Source of the DNA: JBJXGC01 sp046154545
Lineage (GTDB): Bacteria; Chloroflexota; Dehalococcoidia; Tepidiformales; Tepidiformaceae
Length of the DNA stretch: 6,999 nt
NCBI GenBank assembly: GCA_046154545.1
Contig: JBJXGC010000038.1
Coordinates: 1 to 6,999, forward strand
Reading direction: 5' to 3'
Made by a program: the position numbers and the translations under genes. Below the pieces are notes generated by a model. It saw only the letters and a list, made by a program, of their open reading frames with translations, ran no database searches and was not told the origin of the DNA. Shown here piece by piece: positions 1-4,978 of the stretch (its first letter is position 1; the number at the start of each line of letters is the position of its first letter).

Positions 1-80
1 CGCTCTTGGCCGAGTTCCAGCGCCAGCGAGCAGCGCTGTGGCTGCGCTGCGCGCTTATGGGCGAGCCAGAACAAGGATAG
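1..80 (+). CDS. 3' end of an upstream gene, partial, function unknown
   Basis: The third reading frame is open from the window edge and ends at TAG 78-80. It reads LLAEFQRQRAALWLRC followed by ALMGEPEQG, a charged, Leu/Ala-rich helical tail that looks like genuine coding sequence. The stop lies 10 nt before the next GTG start, the spacing expected in this compact + strand array. The other two + frames are also open here, so the choice rests on the well-placed stop and the protein-like composition. Nothing identifies a family from 25 residues. Confidence 0.45.
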   Translation, partial: LLAEFQRQRAALWLRCALMGEPEQG

Positions 81-90
81 GAGAGACACC

Positions 91-1041
91 GTGGCACTGC
101 CGCACAACTTCAACGTCCATGGCCGCCGGACACGGAGTGACCCGCGCTTCGCCGAGGCGTGGTCGCTCGCCGACGATTGGAACGCCGTCCGCACGCCCGC
201 AGACATCGAACGCAATGGCGAGTGGATCCCAGCATCCGCGGTCAAAGTCGCCGAGGATGAACTGCCCCGTCCGGTCACGCTCGACACGGGCTACATCGAC
301 GCGATGGTCGCCGCCTTCGACGATTTGCCGCCGATCACGGTGCAACGGGACACCTTCGTGCTTATCGGCGGGCTACACCGCCTACACGCGTCCACACAGG
401 CATCCTACGCGGGCCTCATCCGTGCCCGAGAAGTCGACGCGGAGCCGCCGGACATCTGGTGGGCCGCCTTCCAGGACAACGTCCGCAACGCCTACCCGTA
501 CACGGTCACTCAGCGCACCAACGCCCTTCGCCGGGCCGACCAAGAGGGGCGGCTTGAGGGCAAGACCAACAAGGAGATCGCGCGGTCCTTCGGACTCAAC
601 CCGCACACCGTCGGGAAGTACTTGGACAAAATCCACCCCATGCCGGCGCGGAACCCGCCGCCGCCGCGATCGCCCGTCCAATCCTTCGACCCCGGCCCCG
701 AGTGGCACGACCAGCCTGAAGAGCCAGAAGCGCCGCCGGATCCGTGCATCGAGTGTGGTTCGCTAGACATCCCGTGCGGGTGCACGCCGGAGCCGCAGCC
801 GTTCGCGCAGAAGCCGCCCGAGCAACCGCACCGGACGATCGACACGCGCACGCTGACCAACGCGCTCGACGACGTGGCGTTCGCCCGCAATCACCCGTCT
901 GACCAAATCTGGGCCGCGCTCACCATCGAAGAGCGGGCGCGGCTGACCCGGAAGGTGGGCGACCAGAGCATCCTCGAATGGGCTGCCGAAGTGGCCGCCA
1001 ACCTGAGCGCAGTAGCGTGGAAATGGAGCAACGGAGAATGA
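91..1041 (+). CDS. ParB/sulfiredoxin-fold protein with HTH (phage ParB-like DNA-binding protein)
   Basis: 316 aa, GTG start preceded by AGGAGAG (79-85) at 5-nt spacing. Residues about 45-130 look like a ParB N-terminal/Srx-fold domain: IPASAVKV opens it, and GGLHRLHA at 93-100 matches the family's G-x-HR-x-x-A nucleotide-binding motif. A helix-turn-helix follows at about 155-180 (KTNKEIARSFGLNPHTVGKY). The middle is Pro-rich (186-250) and carries Cys219, Cys222, Cys229 and Cys231, a possible small metal site. The C-terminus (251-310) is predicted helical. Proteins of this superfamily bind CTP or act as nucleases, and phage versions are often partition, regulatory or replication-associated. 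No ParA partner is visible, so classical partition is not supported. It heads the operon that includes the initiator and loader, suggesting DNA binding near the origin or control of the block. The fold call is fairly sure; the role is inferred. Confidence 0.72.
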   Translation: MALPHNFNVHGRRTRSDPRFAEAWSLADDWNAVRTPADIERNGEWIPASAVKVAEDELPRPVTLDTGYIDAMVAAFDDLPPITVQRDTFVLIGGLHRLHASTQASYAGLIRAREVDAEPPDIWWAAFQDNVRNAYPYTVTQRTNALRRADQEGRLEGKTNKEIARSFGLNPHTVGKYLDKIHPMPARNPPPPRSPVQSFDPGPEWHDQPEEPEAPPDPCIECGSLDIPCGCTPEPQPFAQKPPEQPHRTIDTRTLTNALDDVAFARNHPSDQIWAALTIEERARLTRKVGDQSILEWAAEVAANLSAVAWKWSNGE

Positions 1042-1172
1042 ACGACCCGCATCGCTGGTGCCGTGCCTGCCCGGTCGACATCCGGGAGTACCTGGCGCAC
1101 GTCGACGCGATCTACGTGGCCGCGTTCGCCCGCCCCCCACGCAAGCCGCGTAGCCATCGGCGGCGACGGTGA
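1038..1172 (+). CDS. small basic protein, 44 aa, unknown
   Basis: ATG at 1038 overlaps the preceding stop (ATGA), and GGAG (1033-1036) lies just upstream. Its own TGA overlaps the next GTG start (GTGA at 1169-1172), so it fits exactly between two coupled genes, which supports it being real. The 44 residues begin MNDPHRWCRACPVDIREYL, with a C-x-x-C pair at 8 and 11, and end in a strongly basic tail (RPPRKPRSHRRRR). That suggests a nucleic-acid contact, possibly with zinc bound jointly with other residues. A longer in-frame version from ATG 978 would overlap the ParB-like gene by 64 nt and lacks a clear ribosome site. No family recognised. Confidence 0.6.
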   Translation: MNDPHRWCRACPVDIREYLAHVDAIYVAAFARPPRKPRSHRRRR

Positions 1173-1807
1173 GCGCGCTCTTCACCCCGATGGCCTGGGA
1201 GGCCAAGGTGCCCCCGAACGTGAAGCTCGTGTTCCTCGCGCTCTGCGACCAATGCGCCGACGACGGCTTTGTGCGGACCACCGCCGAGGCTCTGGCCCCA
1301 CGCTGCCAGATCTCACAGAACGGTGTCCGGGGGGCGCTCGCCGCCCTCCAGGAACAGGGCTACATCGAGGCCGTATCGAACGGAATCTCTGTTTCCCTCG
1401 CGCGTGCGCGTACACGTGCGCGCGAAGAAGAAATAGATCTAAGTAAAAGAGATCTACCTAAGGGTTCTTTTACGCGCGGGCTCGCGGACGCGACGCGCGC
1501 GAAGCTCATCGCCACGTACACCGACCTCGGGCACACCGCCGAATGGGTCGAGGCCGAAATCGAGCTTGCGCTGAGTCACGAATCGGCGAAGAAATGGAGC
1601 CCGAAGGACGGGTACGTCAGAAAGTGGCTCAGCCGGTCGCATTCCGGTTGGCCGGGAGCTGGAGGCAGCAATGGGAGCGTTCAAGGGCCGAAACCACATG
1701 CTCGAAATCCTGCGGGCCAACGGCCTAGTCCTCTCGCGGGAATACTCGCCAGAGGAGGTGGCAAACATCCCAGGGGAGACCTGCCCCCGGTGCAACCGGC
1801 CCAATGA
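1169..1807 (+). CDS. winged-helix replication initiator-like protein (phage O/DnaD-type)
   Basis: 212 aa, GTG start overlapping the previous stop (GTGA). Residues about 15-75 form a winged HTH typical of phage replication proteins: KLVFLALCDQCADDGFVRTT, then AEALAPRCQISQNGVRGALA and an LQEQGYIEA wing. A charged linker (77-101, ARARTRAREEE then DLSKRDLPKG) leads to a helical C-terminal part (104-155, with W126, W143 and GYVRKWL at 148-154) reminiscent of helicase- or loader-interacting tails. The immediately following helicase loader supports an initiator role, as in lambda O/P. The linker DNA has anomalous base and codon use (see the origin candidate). The last 50 residues are Gly/Pro-rich low complexity, and the frame runs 137 nt into the loader gene with poor G/C use at third positions (about 21 of 45). 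The true C-terminus may therefore have been shorter, lost to a frameshift or stop loss. The HTH is firm; the function is inferred from context. Confidence 0.72.
   Translation: MSALFTPMAWEAKVPPNVKLVFLALCDQCADDGFVRTTAEALAPRCQISQNGVRGALAALQEQGYIEAVSNGISVSLARARTRAREEEIDLSKRDLPKGSFTRGLADATRAKLIATYTDLGHTAEWVEAEIELALSHESAKKWSPKDGYVRKWLSRSHSGWPGAGGSNGSVQGPKPHARNPAGQRPSPLAGILARGGGKHPRGDLPPVQPAQ
1403..1422. repeat. direct repeat CGTGCGCG, two copies, 12-bp period
   Basis: CGTGCGCG occurs at 1403-1410 and again at 1415-1422, separated by TACA. It sits directly left of the AT-rich island. It partly reflects the Ala-Arg-rich linker codons, so on its own it would be weak. Its position next to the island makes it a possible binding site for the initiator. 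Confidence 0.5.
1431..1460. repeat. tandem 15-bp near-repeat, two copies
   Basis: AAATAGATCTAAGTA (1431-1445) is followed immediately by AAAGAGATCTACCTA (1446-1460), with 12 of 15 positions identical. Each unit contains AGATCT, and the first sits in the 8-bp palindrome TAGATCTA (1434-1441). At protein level this gives DLSKR-DLPKG. Iteron-like by appearance. Confidence 0.6.
1443..1473. repeat. 8-bp inverted repeat with 15-nt loop
   Basis: GTAAAAGA (1443-1450) pairs perfectly with TCTTTTAC (1466-1473); the loop is 1451-1465. The stem is AT-rich and overlaps the second tandem repeat. It lacks the GC-rich stem and following T-run of an intrinsic terminator and lies mid-gene, so an origin element or an incidental structure is likelier. 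Confidence 0.5.
1661..1665 (+). promoter_or_regulatory. ribosome binding site of the helicase loader
   Basis: GGAGG lies 5 nt before ATG 1671. It fixes the loader start at 1671 rather than ATG 1698 and shows that translation begins well inside the initiator frame. Confidence 0.7.
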
Positions 1808-2468
1808 ATGGGTCGACGGCGCGCCAGCCGAGCACGCGTGCTGTCGCTGCCATGACCTCGGTCGCTACCGCTCACGGGACGGCCTCACTCGGATCTGCGC
1901 GTGCCGCATGGCAGAGCGCCCGTCGGCCGAAGAGGCGCTTCCGAAGTTCGGGGTGCCAAAGGTGTTGGCTCACGCGACGCTCAACAGCCTGCGTGAACCG
2001 TTCCGCGCACTTCAGTTCTGGGCCAGCGTCTGGCCGCGGCCGGATACCCCCATGGTGCTCTTGGTCGGCGCTCCAGGGGCTGGGAAGTCGTACGCGGCGG
2101 CGGCCGTCTGTAGGGCCGTGTACGACACGTATGGGGCCAGGTCGGTGTTTGCCACGGGTAGCGAGCTTTTGAGCCGACTACGGGCCACGTACGCGGTTGA
2201 GGGGGGTGAAACCGATACGTCAGTCATGGACTTGTGGCGCAGCGCGCCGCTGGCCGTACTCGACGACCTCGGGCGGGAGAAGCTGACCGTGTTCGCCGCG
2301 GAGAAACTGTTCGCGGTGATTGACCAGCGGTGGAAGGACGTGAGCGCCACCATCGTGACCGCGAACCAAGACGAATTGATGGCGCTCCCGCACGCGTGGC
2401 AGTCGCGCATCGGCTGCGGGCTCGTCATCCAAGCGGGCGATAACGCCCCTGATAGGAGGTTCCCGTGA
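1671..2468 (+). CDS. DnaC/DnaI-type AAA+ helicase loader with N-terminal Cys cluster
   Basis: 265 aa. It would load the host replicative helicase onto origin DNA opened by the initiator. The N-terminal third holds a probable zinc site: Cys38/Cys41, Cys57/Cys58/Cys60 and Cys76/Cys78, comparable in position to the zinc-binding N-terminal domain of DnaI-type loaders. The AAA+ core follows: Walker A GAPGAGKS at 133-140, Walker B LAVLDDLG at 194-201, sensor-1-like TIVTANQD at 227-234, and an SRI arginine at 246 typical of loader C-termini. Length is normal for the family. The start is set by GGAGG at 1661-1665. The frame has strong third-position G/C in the overlap with the initiator gene (36 of 46 codons), confirming it as the coding frame there. 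IstB-like transposition ATPases share the core, but no transposase is present. Its TGA overlaps the next GTG. Confidence 0.88.
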   Translation: MGAFKGRNHMLEILRANGLVLSREYSPEEVANIPGETCPRCNRPNEWVDGAPAEHACCRCHDLGRYRSRDGLTRICACRMAERPSAEEALPKFGVPKVLAHATLNSLREPFRALQFWASVWPRPDTPMVLLVGAPGAGKSYAAAAVCRAVYDTYGARSVFATGSELLSRLRATYAVEGGETDTSVMDLWRSAPLAVLDDLGREKLTVFAAEKLFAVIDQRWKDVSATIVTANQDELMALPHAWQSRIGCGLVIQAGDNAPDRRFP

Positions 2469-2833
2469 CACAGGGATTCCAGTTGCCGGGGCCGGCGAAC
2501 GCGAGGACTGTGGGCGACCTCGTGCCATCGCTGGCCGATGTGCTGCTGGTTCGATGCGCGTGTCCGCCGCCAGTCGTCGACCTGTACTGCGGGGAGTGCG
2601 GTATCACGCCCTACGTCGTCCCACGGGACGGGCACCGGGTGGTCGGGGTGCCGGACGCGCTGGCGGCGAAGATCGTCGACTTGGCGCGGGTCGTGGCTGA
2701 GCGTTATCGGCATGGTTCGGCGCACTTCGCGACCGATGGCGATGCGGAAACGGTCCTGGCGGCGAAGCTCGCGCAGATGGCGGACCTCGCCGAGCTCATC
2801 GCGGCGCTGTTCGGGGGTGAGGTGGAGCGATGA
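2465..2833 (+). CDS. hypothetical protein with CxC...CxxC motif, 122 aa
   Basis: GTG start overlaps the loader stop (GTGA), and a near-perfect AGGAGG (2454-2459) lies 5 nt upstream. The N-terminal half has Cys31-x-Cys33 and Cys42-x-x-Cys45 (RCACPPPVVDLYCGECG), which could form a small zinc ribbon. The C-terminal half (62-116) is Ala/Leu-rich and helical, with amphipathic stretches such as AAKIVDLARVVAERY and KLAQMADLAELIAALF. No signal peptide or membrane segment is seen. Placed between the loader and RusA, it probably serves replication or recombination, but no family is recognised. Confidence 0.72.
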   Translation: MTQGFQLPGPANARTVGDLVPSLADVLLVRCACPPPVVDLYCGECGITPYVVPRDGHRVVGVPDALAAKIVDLARVVAERYRHGSAHFATDGDAETVLAAKLAQMADLAELIAALFGGEVER

Positions 2834-3258
2834 GCACGTACGCATTCACGGCCGAGGGAGAGCCGACTTCGCAGGGCTCCATGTCGGCGTTCGAGGATAG
2901 GCGCGGGAAGATCCGCGTGGTCCACCAGAAGAGTGCCAAGCTCAGCGCGTGGCGCAACGCGATTCGCGCCGCGGCCATCGATGCGGGCATCCAGCCCGCG
3001 CCCACGGGGACGCCGGTCACCATCGATATCCGCTTTATGATGCCTCGCCCCAAGCGGCCGGAGTACTCGTACCCCCAGCTCGACCTAGACAAGCTCGCGC
3101 GCGCCGTACTCGACGCACTGTCGCCGCCACGCCGCGGCATGGAAGTCCTCCCGCCCGGCTGCGCCTGGGCAGACGACTCACAGGTCGCCCACGTGACCGC
3201 TAGCAAGGAGTACGCCACGAGCATTCTTCACGGCGCAGACGTACAAATCTGGTGGTAA
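2830..3258 (+). CDS. rusA: RusA-family Holliday-junction resolvase
   Basis: 142 aa, ATG overlapping the previous stop (ATGA), with GTGGAG (2822-2827) upstream. RusA enzymes are dimeric, metal-dependent endonucleases that cut four-way junctions. The N-terminus FTAEGEPTSQGS is the usual opening strand of phage RusA proteins. The core is DLDKLARAVLDAL at 85-97, giving the acidic pair Asp85/Asp87, followed by CAWADDSQV at 111-119 with Asp115/Asp116; these match the catalytic Asp70, Asp72 and Asp91 region of E. coli RusA. The equivalent of its Lys76 appears to be Arg91, with a Lys at 88. Length is slightly above the E. coli protein. It ends the first gene block, and the ERF protein downstream is its likely partner in phage recombination. 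Confidence 0.9.
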   Translation: MSTYAFTAEGEPTSQGSMSAFEDRRGKIRVVHQKSAKLSAWRNAIRAAAIDAGIQPAPTGTPVTIDIRFMMPRPKRPEYSYPQLDLDKLARAVLDALSPPRRGMEVLPPGCAWADDSQVAHVTASKEYATSILHGADVQIWW

Positions 3259-3273
3259 TCTCTCGCAGGCCGC

Positions 3274-3303
3274 TAGACAGTGTTACGCTTGGCGTGGTAT
3301 AAC
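3274..3303 (+). promoter_or_regulatory. sigma70-type promoter
   Basis: TAGACA (3274-3279) and TATAAC (3298-3303) are separated by 18 nt. Each differs from consensus (TTGACA, TATAAT) by one base. They lie in the 82-nt gap after rusA, which itself stands out in this GC-rich array. Transcription would begin near 3310 and give a leader of about 30 nt before GTG 3341. The spacer contains a small dyad, ACGC-TTG-GCGT (3285-3295), which could be a regulator half-site pair or chance. It probably drives the small-gene block and ERF. Confidence 0.65.
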
Positions 3304-3340
3304 TTCGCCATCCGAGGAAAACTAAGAGGGAGACCTGCCA

Positions 3341-3577
3341 GTGATTTTCGAGCGATTTGGAGACCTCGCACCCGTCGAGCGCGGGCACATCATCAGCCTC
3401 TACGACGCGGCCCGCCTTCGGGCGCGTGACATCAGAGACCGTGAGGCTGTCCACACATGGTGGGCGCTCCGGGAGTACATCGTGGGCATTGGCCCGCGTC
3501 CCGACATCAAGGCGATCGAGGAGCAGGAGAACATCCACACGCGGAATCTCTTCCTGGAAGACGAGGTGAAGGCGTGA
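3341..3577 (+). CDS. hypothetical protein, 78 aa
   Basis: First gene after the promoter; GTG start with AAGAGGGAG (3324-3332) 8 nt upstream. It is soluble and largely helical: GHIISLYDAARLRARDIRD at 15-33, then an aromatic stretch HTWWALREYIVGIG at 38-51 and an acidic C-terminus (IKAIEEQENIHTRNLFLEDE). There are no Cys residues, signal peptide or membrane segment. Its stop overlaps the next start (GTGA). Phage early operons often carry such small helical proteins, including host-takeover factors, but no family is recognised. Confidence 0.75.
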   Translation: MIFERFGDLAPVERGHIISLYDAARLRARDIRDREAVHTWWALREYIVGIGPRPDIKAIEEQENIHTRNLFLEDEVKA

Positions 3578-4038
3578 GCGCTCCCGATGTCCTTGCCCTC
3601 GAAGCCGCCGCCGCCCTGGAGAAGGGCGCGGACTACATCGAAGAACACGGGTGGCGCCAGGGCGAATACGGGATGCACGGTGGCCCCGTATGTCTAGACG
3701 GTGCCCTCGACATCACCAGCGCTGGCGATGACATCGTCGCTGACCGCGCTGCGCTTGCAGTTGACGGCTGGCTCTACCGGCGGCGGTTCGAGTGGAATGA
3801 CGACCCCGGACGCACGAAGGAGCAGGTCACCGAAGCCATGCGCGCGGTCGCGGCCAGTCTTCGCGGCCAGCCCGTGAGCTACGACGCGGACGGGTGCCCG
3901 GTCCGCCAGCACGTCCTCAACGAGCGCATGACTGGGCAGCGCGAAGACCCGGACGAGTCCGACTACGCTCTCACCGAAGAGCAAGCCGACGAGCGGGCGC
4001 GGTTCGATGCCGCCGCCGAGAAGGAGCGCACGGAATGA
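3574..4038 (+). CDS. DUF6197-like protein, 154 aa
   Basis: GTG 3574 is chosen because it overlaps the preceding stop and has GAGGTGA (3563-3569) upstream; a longer in-frame version from 3457 would run deep inside the previous gene. The sequence fits DUF6197, small proteins common in actinobacteria and their phages: an opening helix ALEKGADYIEEHGWRQGEYG (15-32), Cys40 with LDGAL, and the signature WNDDPGRTKEQV at 74-85 followed by a closing helix to about 97. The function of the family is unknown to me. Residues 100-154 are an extra acidic, Glu/Asp/Arg-rich tail, probably disordered then helical (TEEQADERARFDAAAEKE). The family call was made from memory of the motif and needs a profile search. 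Confidence 0.75.
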   Translation: MSAPDVLALEAAAALEKGADYIEEHGWRQGEYGMHGGPVCLDGALDITSAGDDIVADRAALAVDGWLYRRRFEWNDDPGRTKEQVTEAMRAVAASLRGQPVSYDADGCPVRQHVLNERMTGQREDPDESDYALTEEQADERARFDAAAEKERTE

Positions 4039-4100
4039 GCATCGAAATCAAAAACATGGATGGGCGCGTCCTCCGCACTCTCGCGGGGTGGGCATCATGA
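4035..4100 (+). CDS. 21-aa minigene, possibly a pentapeptide-repeat protein remnant
   Basis: ATG overlaps the previous stop and its own TGA overlaps the next start (ATGA at both ends). AAGGAG (4021-4026) lies 8 nt upstream, so translation is well supported. The product starts MSIEIKNMDGRVLRT and ends LAGWAS. The opening resembles the conserved N-terminus of phage pentapeptide-repeat proteins (an IEIK...G.VL strand pattern that precedes the repeats), but no repeats follow. It may be a decayed copy, a functional micropeptide, or only a coupling device for the next gene. Confidence 0.5.
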   Translation: MSIEIKNMDGRVLRTLAGWAS

Positions 4101-4354
4101 GCAAACCAAGCCTGGCCGCCGAGTGGCAACGACAGTACCACGCTGCGATCGCCGCCAAAAACGAAGCCCTGCGCGACGCCCTCGCCGTCGCGGAAGGCAG
4201 GCCCGAGCTGCGAATCGGAGGTGGGACGATCGCGTCCGTCAACCTAGGTGGCGGCCTAGAGCTCGAACCGGGGTCTTACACCCCAGAACAGACCGAGACA
4301 TTAGTCGCCTGGATCGTGGCCACGTTCCTCCCGGAAGCAGGGGATGCCGAGTGA
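4097..4354 (+). CDS. hypothetical protein, 85 aa
   Basis: ATG overlaps the minigene stop (ATGA). The N-terminal half is one long helix (about 4-35: SLAAEWQRQYHAAIAAKNEA onward), then a Gly-rich hinge (GGGTIASVNLGGG, 41-53). The C-terminal segment, TPEQTETLVAWIVATFL at 62-78, looks like an amphipathic helix rather than a true membrane span because it carries Gln, Glu and Thr. No Cys residues. No family recognised; the gene's reality rests on coupling at both ends and G/C-rich third positions. Confidence 0.68.
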   Translation: MSKPSLAAEWQRQYHAAIAAKNEALRDALAVAEGRPELRIGGGTIASVNLGGGLELEPGSYTPEQTETLVAWIVATFLPEAGDAE

Positions 4355-4479
4355 GACACCAACTCACCTTCGGAATCTTCGCCGCCTTGGGCGGCATCAC
4401 CTGGGCCGTGTGCGCCTTCCGCGACTGGCACGCGCGCATCATCGCCAACGCGGGCAAGGACCCCATGAGGTGGGAATGA
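4351..4479 (+). CDS. small single-span membrane protein, 42 aa
   Basis: GTG start overlaps the previous stop (GTGA); its TGA overlaps the next ATG (ATGA at 4476-4479). Residues 5-23 (LTFGIFAALGGITWAVCAF) form a hydrophobic segment long enough to cross the membrane. It is followed by a basic FRDWHARIIANAGKDPMRWE tail, so a cytoplasmic C-terminus is expected by the positive-inside rule. Small early phage membrane proteins can act in exclusion or membrane association of other phage proteins; nothing here tells which. Confidence 0.6.
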   Translation: MRHQLTFGIFAALGGITWAVCAFRDWHARIIANAGKDPMRWE

Positions 4480-4634
4480 TGAGCGCCAACATGACGCCGG
4501 ACGAGGTACGCGGCTGGGTGATGCTCGCCCGCGCCGGGAAGCTGGCAGCGTACCTGGTCGCCGGCGAGCGTCTGTATGAACGGGCCTTGGCTACGGCGGC
4601 CAAGGTCGCGAAAGAAGAAAGGGAAGGGCGATGA
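4476..4634 (+). CDS. small helical protein, 52 aa
   Basis: Two adjacent in-frame ATGs (4476 and 4479) are possible starts. GAGGTGG (4467-4473) serves either, and 4476 gives the usual 4-nt overlap with the previous stop. The product is almost wholly helical: TPDEVRGWVMLARAGKLAAY, then LVAGERLYERALATAAKVAK and EEREGR, an amphipathic and finally charged helix. No Cys residues. The stop overlaps the next start (ATGA at 4631-4634). Family unknown. Confidence 0.62.
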   Translation: MMSANMTPDEVRGWVMLARAGKLAAYLVAGERLYERALATAAKVAKEEREGR

Positions 4635-4978
4635 CTGATCCGACGCCCCGAGCGCTCATCCTTGACGAGGTGAAGCGCGTCATCACCGAACGCCAGACAA
4701 CCCACGGCGTGCCGGAGGACACCTTCGGCCGGATTGCCGACATCTGGTTATCGCTCGGCATCGTCACCGACTACAACCTACCTCCCCGGACAACCGTCGC
4801 GCTGGCGATGGCCGGGTTCAAAATGGCCAGGCTCGCGGCACAGGCGGCTAACTCTGAACGAGGGGCCAAGCTGTCCCGCGATCACTTCGTCGATGCCATC
4901 GGCTACCTCGCCAACGCCTACGAGCAGGCGGTGGCGGAGGGGGTGGTGGATCCGGTGGCGGGGGCCGGCGATGAGTGA
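4631..4978 (+). CDS. DUF6378-like phage protein, 115 aa
   Basis: ATG overlaps the previous stop, with an AG-rich tract (4611-4629) acting as ribosome site. The sequence fits the phage domain DUF6378: an N-terminal helix ending ERQTTHG (20-26), IADIW at 35-39, MAGFKMARL at 60-68, and RDHFVDAIGYLANAY at 83-97 with conserved Asp84 and Asp88. The arrangement of acidic and basic residues on helices recalls all-alpha NTP pyrophosphohydrolase (MazG-like) folds, but the E-x-x-E pattern is not obvious, so I do not assign that activity. The C-terminus (101-115) is a short Val/Gly/Ala tail. It overlaps the ERF gene by 8 nt. Confidence 0.78.
   Translation: MTDPTPRALILDEVKRVITERQTTHGVPEDTFGRIADIWLSLGIVTDYNLPPRTTVALAMAGFKMARLAAQAANSERGAKLSRDHFVDAIGYLANAYEQAVAEGVVDPVAGAGDE

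Larger units (their letters stand above)
1403..1473. other. candidate replication origin inside the initiator gene
   Basis: Within 71 nt lie a GC-rich 8-bp direct repeat (1403-1422), a 48-nt AT-rich island (1425-1472; 14 of 48 bases G or C by hand count), two tandem 15-bp near-repeats (1431-1460) and an 8-bp inverted repeat (1443-1450 with 1466-1473). In the gene's frame, 15 of the 16 codons from 1424 to 1471 end in A or T, including rare choices such as ATA, AGA and CTA. That is opposite to the rest of the window and indicates selection on the DNA rather than on the protein. The island encodes the linker between the winged helix and the C-terminal part. Lambdoid phages place their origin iterons and AT-rich unwinding region in the corresponding part of gene O. 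Origin function is inference; the composition and repeats are directly visible. Confidence 0.5.

Noticed and set aside
38..766. 242-codon + frame overlapping the ParB-like gene
   Set aside because: Its Arg/Ser/Thr/Pro-rich product is typical of an off-frame reading. The competing frame has a ribosome site, a ParB motif, an HTH and coupling to the next gene.
1443..1473. Inverted repeat read as an intrinsic terminator
   Set aside because: The stem is AT-rich with a 15-nt loop, has no T-run after it, and lies in the middle of a gene whose downstream partners need read-through.
2012..2845. 277-codon open frame on the - strand opposite the loader and the 122-aa gene
   Set aside because: The opposite strand encodes Walker A and B motifs and coupled starts; the antisense product shows no motif and is a codon-bias shadow.
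3447..3455. CTGTCCACA, one mismatch from the actinobacterial DnaA box TTGTCCACA
   Set aside because: It is a single isolated copy inside a coding region with no AT-rich DNA beside it; one such match in 7 kb is expected by chance.
931..4001. 12-bp repeat GAGCGGGCGCGG near 931 and 3990
   Set aside because: Both copies encode an ERAR-type charged helix in G/C-preferring codons; two distant copies are explained by composition.
4734..4970. N-terminal extension of the ERF gene to ATG 4734
   Set aside because: The extension lies entirely inside the DUF6378-like gene and encodes a Ser/Arg/Pro/Trp-rich off-frame sequence; the ERF family start fits ATG 4971.
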